A stretch of 9,354 nt of DNA, from assembly GCA_012513735.1 (NCBI GenBank), contig JAAZBR010000090.1:1-9354 (forward strand), read 5' to 3'. This DNA is from Clostridiales bacterium (lineage in GTDB: Bacteria; Bacillota; Clostridia; Christensenellales; Aristaeellaceae). Below, in pieces: positions 1-6,134 of the stretch; within the stretch, counting starts at the first letter, position 1; every line of letters starts with the position of its first letter. The notes beneath the pieces were generated by a model that saw only the letters and a program-made list of their open reading frames with translations, did not search any database and had not been told where the DNA came from. The translations under genes and the position numbers were made by a program.

Positions 1-438
1 CCGTGTGAAGATGTCCGTATCGTTCTTGCCTTCCACCCGTAGCTCTACCAGGCCGTCATCGATGAGAATACGGGTGATCTCTCCCAGATCCTGGGGCAGC
101 GCCTTATGGGAAACGGACACGATCTCCTGGCTGCCGGGGACATCGCGGGTAGTCAGTGTGAAGGGGTCGTCCACGTTGAGCTGGATGGGGCCCTCGGGAA
201 AGGCACCCAGGCGGATTTCCGGGCCCTTGGTATCCAGCAGGGTCGCAATGGGGATGTCCAGCTCGTTGCGCACACGGCTGACGATCCTATAGGTCTCCAG
301 ATGGCTGTCATGGGTGCCGTGGGAGAAATTGAAGCGGGCCACGTTCATACCGCCCATGACCAGATCACGGATGGTTTCGTAGGTGTTGGAGGCAGGTCCC
401 AAGGTGCAGATGATTTTGGTTTTTCTCATATTGACCAT
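1..438 (-). CDS. pyk: Pyruvate kinase, N-terminal 146 residues (3' end outside window)
   Basis: Pyruvate kinase transfers phosphate from phosphoenolpyruvate to ADP in the last step of glycolysis, in the cytoplasm. The minus-strand translation begins MVNMRKTKIICTLGPAS, the classic N-terminus. It then shows NVARFNFSHG (about residues 32-41; substrate and K+ site with Arg35, Asn37, Ser39) and LLDTKGPEIR (67-76), where the B domain begins. All are typical of the barrel's first strands. The reading frame stays open to the left edge, so about two thirds of a usual 470-590 residue enzyme is missing. I chose the ATG at 438 because AGAAGGG lies just upstream. A second in-frame ATG at 429 would give MRKTKI, which many homologues use, but it would sit about 13 nt from the ribosome binding site. 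The gene has its own promoter and is separated from the upstream flavoprotein gene by a terminator. Confidence 0.96.
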   Translation of the reverse strand, partial: MVNMRKTKIICTLGPASNTYETIRDLVMGGMNVARFNFSHGTHDSHLETYRIVSRVRNELDIPIATLLDTKGPEIRLGAFPEGPIQLNVDDPFTLTTRDVPGSQEIVSVSHKALPQDLGEITRILIDDGLVELRVEGKNDTDIFTR

Positions 439-448
439 ACATCCCTTC

Positions 449-500
449 TGCGGCAAGCCGCATGGCTGTATGGGGATTGTGGTAATACACACGTATCCCC
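449..500 (-). promoter_or_regulatory. Structured 5' leader of pyk: two hairpins
   Basis: Reading the minus strand from the predicted start near 500, GGGGAT (500-495) can pair with ATCCCC (477-472). A second hairpin, TGCGG-CTTG-CCGCA (462-449), has a stable CUUG tetraloop and ends one base before the AGAAGGG ribosome binding site. The inverted repeats are seen directly. A role in mRNA stability or translation is inference; no known riboswitch motif was recognised. Confidence 0.4.
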
Positions 501-506
501 TTTATA

Positions 507-535
507 ATTGTGAGAGTGCTGGCGTGCTTTGTCAA
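507..535 (-). promoter_or_regulatory. Sigma-A type promoter for pyk
   Basis: On the minus strand TTGACA (535-530) is followed after 17 bases by CACAAT (512-507). This places a transcription start near 500 and a leader of about 60 nt before the pyk ATG. The -35 box is perfect; the -10 box matches TATAAT at 4 of 6 positions. Confidence 0.6.
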
Positions 536-568
536 GCAGCCTGAGTTAGGGACCTGTAAAACCTATAC

Positions 569-604
569 AAAAAGGGGGATGTGCTATCTTGCACATACCC
601 CCTT
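569..604 (-). terminator. Rho-independent terminator of the flavoprotein gene
   Basis: The minus-strand transcript reads AAGGGGGTATGTGC, loop AAGATA, GCACATCCCCCTT and then further T residues. This is an 11-13 bp stem with a single bulged base and a U-tract of five. It begins 18 nt past the flavoprotein stop codon (624-622). It is not a good bidirectional terminator: on the plus strand the stem is followed by only two T residues. Confidence 0.85.
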
Positions 605-621
605 GAGTTAATGAAGTTGCG

Positions 622-2382
622 TTACTTCAGCATCTCTGCGGCAGCAGCGCCGGCCCGCAGCCCCATGGTAGCGTACAAGCCCAGGGAAGCTGCCAGCACA
701 TAGTTCTTCCGGTAAAAAGGACGGTTGCTCATCTCACCGGCTGCGTACAACCCGGGAATGACCCCGCCGTCCGCCTTCAGCACCCGCCCCTGCAGGTCGG
801 TCACCACGCCGGAGGCGCTGCCAAACAGCGTTGGGTACAGCTTAACGGCATAATAAGGGCCTTCCGCTGCCAAGGCAATCAAAGCTTCTGCTTCCTTGCC
901 GAAGGCTTCGTCCTTGCCGATAGCCGCGTAGGCGTTGTACTGCTTCACTGTTGCAGCAAGGTCTTCAGGCTTGGCACCGATGGCCTGGGCCAGTTCCTCC
1001 ACGGTAGTACCCTTGAAGGTTTCTCCCAAAGCCAGGCCCGCTTCCAGCGTGGTTTGCAGCGCTGCATCAGAAGCGTCCAGGATCATGAAATAGGGCGGCT
1101 GGTTGTCCTTCAGCATGTCGTGGGCAAGGGCGGCGCGGAATTCACCCTTTTCCCTGGCATAGCGGTTGCCCTGTGCATTGACGCTCAAATACGCATCAGG
1201 CACAAGCTTCTTTGCATCCTCACCAATCTGGGCTGCATAGGCGGCTGCAATGGCGGTCCCGTTCAGAGCACCCCAACTCTCCGGATAAAGCTCGGCCCCG
1301 GCCTCCAGTGCCATGCGGATGCCGTCTCCCGTGTTGCTGACTGCAGCCTGGGATACCGCATATGTCAAGCCCGGTGCATACTCGGCCATCATGTCGGCAT
1401 TCTGTGACAGGCCGCCTGTGGCCAGCACAACGGCCTTGGCCTCAATGGTAATCACAGCTTCCTCTGTTTCGGCGGTCACACCCACCACCTGTCCATCCTT
1501 TTGTACCAAGGCATTGGCCTTGCAGTTTTTTACTATGGTCACACCCTTGTCGGTACAGGATTTCTCCATGAACTGCACCAGCGCAGAGCCGCGGCCTTCC
1601 GTTGCGGCGCACACATAGTCGCCAAACTCAAAGGCGCCGGAGAAAACAACGCCATTGGCAGCCAGATAGTCAACGGTTTTGCCCGTATCTTTCAACACGT
1701 CAATCAATCGCTCACGGTCAGGATAGAGGGATTCTCCCTCCTCGTTGTAGTTCATCACATAGTCCCACCAATTGAGCATGCGCTCCAGGCTGTCATCCTT
1801 GCCGGAGTCCTTGAGGGTTTCACTGTCCACAGCGATCAGAAATCCGCCGGATATCGCAGTGGTGCCGCCCAGCGCCGGCATCTTATCGATCAGAAGCACC
1901 TTGGCGCCCGCATCCGCAGCGGACATGGCAGCACTGAGTCCAGCAATGCCCCCGCCCACAACCAGCACATCGGTGGTCATGTTCTCCTGCTTCTTCTCTA
2001 CCTGAGCCGGTCCGGCGGCCAGTTTGAGCGCTTCAGGGGCACCACCTGCCTGCAGCACACAATCCTCCACAGCGGTTAAAATGGCTGTGCTGGTCACTGT
2101 GGCACCGGAAACCGCGTCCACAGCCAGGGTCTGGCCTGCCACGATCTGCCTTGGAATTCCCTCGATGGCAGGGGAGGCAATCGCCTCTGTTTCCTGCTGC
2201 TCAACAGCCTCCACCGCGGCAATCGCATCCTCCGTAAAGGAGACCTTTACCTTCACCGGGCCCATCATTCCCTGGGCAGAAGCTTCATACTCCCCCGCCT
2301 TGTAGCCGGCAGCGCTGGCCGGAAGGACAAGCAGGGTGAGCGCGATCATGGCGCTCAGTGCAATGCTGATGATTCGTTTCAT
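622..2382 (-). CDS. Secreted flavoprotein: FMN-binding domain fused to fumarate-reductase-type FAD domain
   Basis: The likely role is an extracytoplasmic, flavin-dependent reductase of an unsaturated acid or similar acceptor. The substrate cannot be told from sequence. Domains: a Sec signal peptide (residues 1-25, cleavage near ASA-A, no lipobox Cys); an FMN-binding domain (about 27-112) with DAVSGAT at 89-95, the motif in which ApbE esterifies FMN to the final Thr; and an FAD-binding-2 domain (about 137-586). The FAD domain shows the dinucleotide fold VVGGGIAGLSAA (141-152), LGGTTAISGG (171-180), NTGDGI (350-355), GNRYAREKGEFR (405-416) and GEMSNRPFYRKNY (549-561). Arg407, Arg416 or Arg554 are candidates for the catalytic or carboxylate-binding arginines. 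The start has GGAGAG at 2393-2388, 5 nt upstream. No cytochrome, Rnf or ApbE gene is in view, so the electron donor is unknown. The gene is monocistronic, with its own promoter and terminator. Family assignment is firm; the reaction is inferred. Confidence 0.9.
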   Translation of the reverse strand: MKRIISIALSAMIALTLLVLPASAAGYKAGEYEASAQGMMGPVKVKVSFTEDAIAAVEAVEQQETEAIASPAIEGIPRQIVAGQTLAVDAVSGATVTSTAILTAVEDCVLQAGGAPEALKLAAGPAQVEKKQENMTTDVLVVGGGIAGLSAAMSAADAGAKVLLIDKMPALGGTTAISGGFLIAVDSETLKDSGKDDSLERMLNWWDYVMNYNEEGESLYPDRERLIDVLKDTGKTVDYLAANGVVFSGAFEFGDYVCAATEGRGSALVQFMEKSCTDKGVTIVKNCKANALVQKDGQVVGVTAETEEAVITIEAKAVVLATGGLSQNADMMAEYAPGLTYAVSQAAVSNTGDGIRMALEAGAELYPESWGALNGTAIAAAYAAQIGEDAKKLVPDAYLSVNAQGNRYAREKGEFRAALAHDMLKDNQPPYFMILDASDAALQTTLEAGLALGETFKGTTVEELAQAIGAKPEDLAATVKQYNAYAAIGKDEAFGKEAEALIALAAEGPYYAVKLYPTLFGSASGVVTDLQGRVLKADGGVIPGLYAAGEMSNRPFYRKNYVLAASLGLYATMGLRAGAAAAEMLK

Positions 2383-2426
2383 GCGTTCTCTCCATTCTAT
2401 TTGTTATTTCCAAAGATTACATGTTC

Positions 2427-2455
2427 AGTATAGTCCGACCCTCGATTCATGTCAA
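2427..2455 (-). promoter_or_regulatory. Consensus promoter of the flavoprotein gene
   Basis: On the minus strand TTGACA (2455-2450) and TATACT (2432-2427) are separated by exactly 17 bases. Transcription would start near 2420, leaving a leader of about 38 nt. The -35 box lies inside a perfect palindrome (separate entry), so the promoter is probably controlled. Confidence 0.8.
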
Positions 2456-2464
2456 TTAATTGAC
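2451..2464. promoter_or_regulatory. Perfect 14-bp palindrome, candidate operator
   Basis: GTCAATTAATTGAC is its own reverse complement and covers five of the six bases of the flavoprotein -35 box. A dimeric repressor here would block RNA polymerase. The A+T-rich core and 7-bp half sites would suit a MarR- or TetR-type protein, but it matches no operator I can name. No regulator gene lies in the window. Confidence 0.5.
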
Positions 2465-2579
2465 CAGTCCTGTTTGGTGTTTAACATATCAGGAGCGATC
2501 GTTACATCCCCCAGGGATTTTCGCTTCGCATTCTTATTCTCATTATAATAATTTTTATCCAATACCATTCATTTTATTG

Positions 2580-2608
2580 TTGACTATTCGGATGTTGTGT
2601 TGCATAAT
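2580..2608 (+). promoter_or_regulatory. Sigma-A type promoter of argG
   Basis: TTGACT (2580-2585), 17 bases, CATAAT (2603-2608) gives a start near 2615. The argG leader would then be only about 23 nt, ending with GGAGG at 2626-2630. The 50 bases before the -35 box are very A+T-rich and could act as an UP element. Confidence 0.75.
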
Positions 2609-2616
2609 AATGCGCA
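2599..2616 (+). promoter_or_regulatory. Putative ARG box (ArgR/AhrC operator) over the argG -10 box
   Basis: TGCATAATAATGCG (2601-2614) fits the ARG-box core TGNATWWWWATNCA at every defined position except the last A. The flanking A at 2616 also fits. It overlaps the -10 box, so arginine-bound ArgR/AhrC would block initiation, as at arginine biosynthesis promoters in Bacillus and E. coli. A weaker partial match (ATTTTTATCCA, 2551-2561) has its centre 53 bp upstream. The match is seen; regulation is inferred. Confidence 0.5.
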
Positions 2617-2637
2617 TCACGACACGGAGGCGGAAAC

Positions 2638-3861
2638 ATGGAAGGCATCAAGAAAATCGTCCTGGCCTACTCGGGCGGGCTGGATACCTCGGTAATCATC
2701 CCCTGGCTGAAGGAAAACTACCCGGGCTGCGAGGTGATCGCCGTCTGCGGTGACGTGGGCCAAGGCAAGGAAACCGACGGGCTGGAGGCAAAGGCGCTCA
2801 AAACCGGCGCCAGCAAGCTGTACATTGAAGACCTGACGGATGAATACGTCAATGACTATATTATTCCCACCATGAAGGCAGGCGCCAAGTACGAAAGCTA
2901 TCTGCTGGGCACCGCCACAGCGCGCCCCTGCATTGCCAAGCGGCTGGTGGAGATTGCGCTGAAAGAGGGTGCGGATGCTGTATGCCATGGCTGCACAGGC
3001 AAGGGCAACGACCAGGTGCGCTTTGAGCTGACGGTGCAGCATTTTGCCCCGGGCATGAAGGTGATCGCACCCTGGCGGGAGTGGGATCTGAAGTCTCGGG
3101 AGGATGAAATCGACTATGCCGAAGCCCGCAACATCCCGCTGAACATCTCCAGGGAGACCAACTACTCCAAGGACAAAAACCTCTGGCACCTGAGCCACGA
3201 GGGACTGGACCTGGAGGATCCTGGCAATGCCCCCCAGTACCAGAAGCCCGGGTTTTTGGAAATGTGTGTGTCCCCCATGGATGCGCCGGATCAGCCCACC
3301 TACGTTACCCTGGGCTTCGATAAGGGTGTGCCTGTATCGCTGGATGGTCAGGCCCTCAGCGCTAAGCAGATCATCCTGAAGCTCAACGAGATTGGCGGCG
3401 CCAACGGCATCGGTCTGCTGGATCTGGTGGAAAACCGTCTGGTGGGTATGAAGAGCCGCGGCCTGTATGAAACCCCCGGTGGCACCATTCTGTACAAGGC
3501 GCACAACCTGCTGGAAAGCATCTGCCTGGATAAACTGGTGGCCCACAAAAAGCAGGAGCTGGCCATCACCTTTGCCGACCTGGTATACAACGGCCAGTGG
3601 TTTACCCCACTGCGAGAGGCGTTGTCCGCCTTTGTAGACAAGACCCAGGAACGCGTCACTGGCACCGTCAAGCTGATGCTGTACAAGGGCAATATCCTGC
3701 CGGCCGGGTTGTGGAGCGACTATTCCCTGTATTCTGAGGAGATCGCCACCTTCGGCGAAAGCGACTACCAGCAGAGCGATGCAGCGGGATTCATCAACCT
3801 GTATGGGTTGCCCATCAAGGTGCAGGCCATGCTGGATCAGAAGCTGGCGGCCAAAAAGTAA
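2638..3861 (+). CDS. argG: Argininosuccinate synthase
   Basis: This cytoplasmic enzyme condenses citrulline and aspartate, using ATP (to AMP and PPi), to make argininosuccinate, the penultimate step of arginine synthesis. The 407-residue product has normal length and near-textbook motifs. These are the N-type ATP pyrophosphatase P-loop YSGGLDTS (11-18), the region [12 protein letters not shown] (92-103), and [13 protein letters not shown] (118-130). The last binds citrulline and aspartate and more often reads [13 protein letters not shown]. The ATG is set by GGAGG at 2626-2630, 7 nt upstream. argH, its usual partner, does not follow; the gene ends in its own terminator, so argininosuccinate lyase must lie elsewhere. 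An ARG-box-like site over the promoter suggests arginine repression. The long minus-strand frame across this gene is a codon-bias shadow. Confidence 0.98.
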   Translation: MEGIKKIVLAYSGGLDTSVIIPWLKENYPGCEVIAVCGDVGQGKETDGLEAKALKTGASKLYIEDLTDEYVNDYIIPTMKAGAKYESYLLGTATARPCIAKRLVEIALKEGADAVCHGCTGKGNDQVRFELTVQHFAPGMKVIAPWREWDLKSREDEIDYAEARNIPLNISRETNYSKDKNLWHLSHEGLDLEDPGNAPQYQKPGFLEMCVSPMDAPDQPTYVTLGFDKGVPVSLDGQALSAKQIILKLNEIGGANGIGLLDLVENRLVGMKSRGLYETPGGTILYKAHNLLESICLDKLVAHKKQELAITFADLVYNGQWFTPLREALSAFVDKTQERVTGTVKLMLYKGNILPAGLWSDYSLYSEEIATFGESDYQQSDAAGFINLYGLPIKVQAMLDQKLAAKK

Positions 3862-3873
3862 AACCCTTTCTTG

Positions 3874-3917
3874 CCAAGTGAGCCTTGGAGCGGTCGCTGT
3901 GCGGCCGCTTTTCTTTT
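3874..3917 (+). terminator. Rho-independent terminator of argG, two tandem hairpins
   Basis: A first hairpin, CCAAG-TGAGC-CTTGG (3874-3888), sits directly against a second, AGCGGTCG-CTGTG-CGGCCGCT (3889-3909). The second has an 8-bp stem with one G-U pair and is followed by TTTTCTTTT (3910-3917 plus the stem's last T). The second hairpin is the terminator proper. Its last two U-tract bases are the first two bases of the asparaginase -35 box. Confidence 0.88.
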
Positions 3918-3944
3918 GACAGTCAACCTCCGGCATGGTATGTT
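3916..3944 (+). promoter_or_regulatory. Extended -10 promoter of the asparaginase gene
   Basis: TTGACA (3916-3921), 17 bases, then TATGTT (3939-3944) preceded by TGG, an extended -10. Transcription would start near 3951, inside the near-palindrome TTCTTCAAGAA (3945-3955), which might be an operator. The promoter explains why the gene is expressed despite the terminator immediately before it. Confidence 0.75.
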
Positions 3945-3978
3945 TTCTTCAAGAATGCCGTGAAAGAAGGAACACGCC

Positions 3979-4980
3979 ATGCTGCCGACCATTGCCCTTC
4001 TGACCACAGGTGGCACCATTGCAAGCCTGCAAACACAAAGTGGTCTAGCCCCTGCCATGCGCGCTCAGGACATCCTGGATCACTGCCCCGGCCTGCAGGC
4101 TTTGGCCACCGTGCAGGCCAGGGATGTTTTCTCGCTGGATTCCAGCAACATCCAGCCGGAGGAGTGGCAGCAGTTGGCCGCTGCCGTGCTGGAAGCCGCC
4201 CAGGACTGCCAGGGCATTGTCATCACCCACGGTACGGATACCATGGCTTATTCGGCTTCTGCGCTCAGCTTCATGCTGCAGGGGCTCAACATTCCCGTGG
4301 TATTCACCGGCAGCCAGCTGCCCCTGCGCCACCCACTGTCCGATGGCCCTACCAACCTGCTGGAGGCCTTTACGGTGGCCAGCCGCGCCGCGCCCGGCGT
4401 CTATGTCAGCTTTCACCACAAGGTGATGTACGGCACCCGGGCCGTCAAACTGCGCACCTTGGGCTTTGACGCCTTTGACAGCATCAACGCACCGGCCGTG
4501 GGGTATTTCGACGCAGATGGTCTGCACCTGCAGCATGAGATACTGCCCTGCGGTCCCGGATCCGTCAGCCTGCCCTCAAAAAATACCCTGCGCATGGATC
4601 CCCGGGTGTTCCTGCTCAAACTGATGCCGGGCACCGACCCCGAAATCTTTCAGCACATCATGGATGCTGGCTATCATGGCCTGGTCATCGAAGCCTTTGG
4701 ACTGGGCGGGCTTCATTACATCCGCCGCAACCTGCTGGATTGCCTGACAGCATTGTCTGAACGTCAGATTCTCACTTTGGTCACTACCCAATGCCTGTAT
4801 GAGAAGGCTGATTTCTCTATCTATGAAGTGGGCAGGCATGTGCTGCAGAGCAGCATTTATGGCGCTCATGACATGACCACCGAGGCCACGCTCACCAAGC
4901 TGATGTGGGTGCTGGGCGATAAATCCCGGCGCCTGCCGCTGTTGACCCGGTGCCTTGCCCATGAAATGGTCACTTCCTGA
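3979..4980 (+). CDS. ansA: L-asparaginase, type I (cytoplasmic)
   Basis: The enzyme hydrolyses L-asparagine to aspartate and ammonia. The 333-residue product has both family signatures. IALLTTGGTIAS (5-16) carries the nucleophilic Thr13, and GIVITHGTDTMAYSA (79-93) carries the second triad Thr86-Asp87. DSSNI (54-58) supplies substrate-binding Ser, and YGTRAVK (151-157) supplies the triad Lys157. There is no signal peptide and the N-terminus starts directly at the first strand, so it is probably the cytoplasmic, housekeeping form rather than a secreted high-affinity one. The start is supported by AAGGA at 3967-3971, 7 nt upstream. Aspartate made here is a substrate of ArgG next door; a metabolic link is plausible but the two have separate promoters. 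Glutaminase or a related amidohydrolase is less likely. Confidence 0.93.
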   Translation: MLPTIALLTTGGTIASLQTQSGLAPAMRAQDILDHCPGLQALATVQARDVFSLDSSNIQPEEWQQLAAAVLEAAQDCQGIVITHGTDTMAYSASALSFMLQGLNIPVVFTGSQLPLRHPLSDGPTNLLEAFTVASRAAPGVYVSFHHKVMYGTRAVKLRTLGFDAFDSINAPAVGYFDADGLHLQHEILPCGPGSVSLPSKNTLRMDPRVFLLKLMPGTDPEIFQHIMDAGYHGLVIEAFGLGGLHYIRRNLLDCLTALSERQILTLVTTQCLYEKADFSIYEVGRHVLQSSIYGAHDMTTEATLTKLMWVLGDKSRRLPLLTRCLAHEMVTS

Positions 4981-5040
4981 TCAAATTTCACACAAAAGAA
5001 TAATTGAATGCGTTGTGTCCCTGTCTGCACTGATGATAGA

Positions 5041-5066
5041 CTCCTTCTGCAACATCGCAGAAGGAG
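5041..5066 (+). promoter_or_regulatory. Perfect 10-bp hairpin that hides the ribosome binding site of the next gene
   Basis: CTCCTTCTGC (5041-5050), loop AACATC, GCAGAAGGAG (5057-5066): a perfect inverted repeat whose 3' arm contains the whole AAGGAG Shine-Dalgarno sequence of the metallo-beta-lactamase-fold gene (ATG at 5074). The RNA form would block ribosome binding. It has no U-tract, so it is not a normal terminator of ansA. What opens it (ribosomes, temperature, a protein or a ligand) is unknown. Confidence 0.7.
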
Positions 5067-5073
5067 ACGAGAC

Positions 5074-5976
5074 ATGCTAAAGAGATGGCTGGCCGTAATC
5101 ATACTGTTGCTGCTATTGCCCTGGGCTGGGCTGGCTGCAGAGTCGGTTGTGTTCCATGGGCCAAGTCCTGGCCAGGCACCCTATTCTCCAGCCCAGCAAG
5201 TAGATATCTCTCCCCCTTTAGGCGACAATCTGCTGCAGGTGGATTTTATCAATATTACAATCGGTGACTGTATTTTACTGCGCTGCGGGGGGCAGACCAT
5301 GCTGATTGACGGCGGCACGTCCAACCGCTTTGATACCGTGCTGAATTTCCTGTGCGCCCATGACATCCAGCACCTGGACTATCTGCTAAACACCCACGCC
5401 CATGATGACCATATCGAGGTGCAGCACCGCCTGGTGCAAAGCGGGTTTTCCATCGGCGAATTCCTCAGCCTCCATGCCCCTGATGATCAGGACCCCGCCA
5501 TTCAAAAAATACGGCTGATGCTGGCAGGGCGAGGTATCCCCTACCGACAGGTCTTCCCAGGGGACGAAATGCAATTGGGTGATGCCCAGTTGTACTTCCT
5601 GGGGGATGATATAACACAGCACGCATCGCTAAACAGCCGTTCGCTGATGACCCGCGTGCAGTTTGGTGATCGCAGCATCCTGCTGACTGCGGATGTGACG
5701 GGCAAAAGCCAGAGCGTAATTGCCGATGCCTTTCCCGGGCTACTCAATGTGGACATCATGCAGATCCCCCACCATGGCTACAACCTGTTCCACAAAAACC
5801 GCCTGCTCAACGATGCCTCTCCGGAGATGGTGGTGATTACCAATCGCCGCAGGACGGTTCAACGAATAGAGGCGGTACTGCAGCGCCGCAGGATGCCTCG
5901 CTATTACCTGCCCAACGGTCACATCCGCCTGCAGACAGATGGACAGATATGGCATGCCTGGCAGCAGGCCGACTGA
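5074..5976 (+). CDS. Exported metallo-beta-lactamase-fold hydrolase, ComEC C-domain type
   Basis: The 300-residue product has a short signal or anchor segment (residues 1-22, Lys-Arg then a Leu/Ile run, possible cleavage after GLAA). The rest is one metallo-beta-lactamase domain of the kind at the C-terminus of the competence protein ComEC. Visible motifs are VDFINITIGDCILLR (56-70), MLIDGG (76-81), the metal site THAHDDH (107-113; His108, His110, Asp112, His113), LLTADV (203-208; Asp207) and IPHHGY (231-236). The metal ligands look intact, so it should be active, probably outside the cell on a phosphoester or nucleic acid; the substrate is not known. The start was moved to the ATG at 5074 because AAGGAG lies 7 nt before it and the signal peptide begins there; an upstream in-frame ATG at 5008 lacks both. 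The gap to ansA is 93 bp with no clear promoter, so the two may be co-transcribed. Confidence 0.85.
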   Translation: MLKRWLAVIILLLLLPWAGLAAESVVFHGPSPGQAPYSPAQQVDISPPLGDNLLQVDFINITIGDCILLRCGGQTMLIDGGTSNRFDTVLNFLCAHDIQHLDYLLNTHAHDDHIEVQHRLVQSGFSIGEFLSLHAPDDQDPAIQKIRLMLAGRGIPYRQVFPGDEMQLGDAQLYFLGDDITQHASLNSRSLMTRVQFGDRSILLTADVTGKSQSVIADAFPGLLNVDIMQIPHHGYNLFHKNRLLNDASPEMVVITNRRRTVQRIEAVLQRRRMPRYYLPNGHIRLQTDGQIWHAWQQAD

Positions 5977-6037
5977 AACGCCGCGTGCATTGAGCAGGAT
6001 GCCCGCCGAAAAATTATAAAATTATTTCAAAAAACTA

Positions 6038-6066
6038 TTGCATTCGTAATATATTTGTAATATATT
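6038..6066 (+). promoter_or_regulatory. Promoter of the SH3b/peptidoglycan-binding protein gene
   Basis: TTGCAT (6038-6043), 17 bases, TATATT (6061-6066) in an A+T-rich gap of about 65 bases. Transcription would start near 6073. The spacer and -10 box contain a tandem repeat (separate entry), so use by an alternative sigma factor or control by a repressor is possible. Confidence 0.55.
6046..6066. repeat. Tandem GTAATATATT repeat across the -10 region
   Basis: GTAATATATT occurs at 6046-6055 and again at 6057-6066, in an 11-bp period (one helical turn). The second copy contains the TATATT -10 box. AATATATT is also self-complementary. It could be an operator or simply A+T-rich promoter DNA. Confidence 0.6.
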
Positions 6067-6092
6067 ATAGGTGATCAAACTCAAGTATGCTT

Positions 6093-6111
6093 CTGCGCCC
6101 TGACAGCGCAG
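6093..6111 (+). other. Small hairpin in the 5' leader
   Basis: CTGCGC (6093-6098) and GCGCAG (6106-6111) form a perfect 6-bp stem with a 7-base loop, 12 nt before the GGGAGG ribosome binding site (6124-6129) of the next gene. It leaves the site free, so an mRNA-stability role is more likely than translational control. Confidence 0.35.
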
Positions 6112-6134
6112 GTTGACCGAGCCGGGAGGACACC

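Noticed and set aside
106..507. 133-codon plus-strand frame at the left edge
   Set aside because: It is antisense to pyruvate kinase, whose motifs are unmistakable on the minus strand.
2465..2579. Possible riboswitch or small RNA in the middle of the divergent region
   Set aside because: Only short inverted repeats (TGTTTAACA; ATCCC-CCA-GGGAT) were seen, and both mapped promoters would transcribe away from this stretch, so nothing supports an RNA element here.
2617..3936. 439-codon open frame on the minus strand opposite argG
   Set aside because: It lies entirely across argG in a G+C-rich gene, has no ribosome binding site or family motifs, and reads as low-complexity His/Gln/Val/Gly-rich sequence; it is a codon-bias shadow.
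5041..5066. Hairpin read as a terminator of the asparaginase gene
   Set aside because: The stem is followed by ACGAGAC rather than a U-tract, and its 3' arm is the next gene's ribosome binding site, so translational control fits better.
5008..5073. Upstream in-frame start (ATG 5008) for the metallo-beta-lactamase-fold gene
   Set aside because: It would put an Arg-rich 22-residue extension before a good signal peptide and lacks a ribosome binding site; ATG 5074 has AAGGAG at ideal spacing.
5956..5969. GCCTG-GCAG-CAGGC hairpin at the end of the metallo-beta-lactamase-fold gene as its terminator
   Set aside because: It is a 5-bp stem inside the coding sequence and has no following T run; no convincing terminator was found for this gene.
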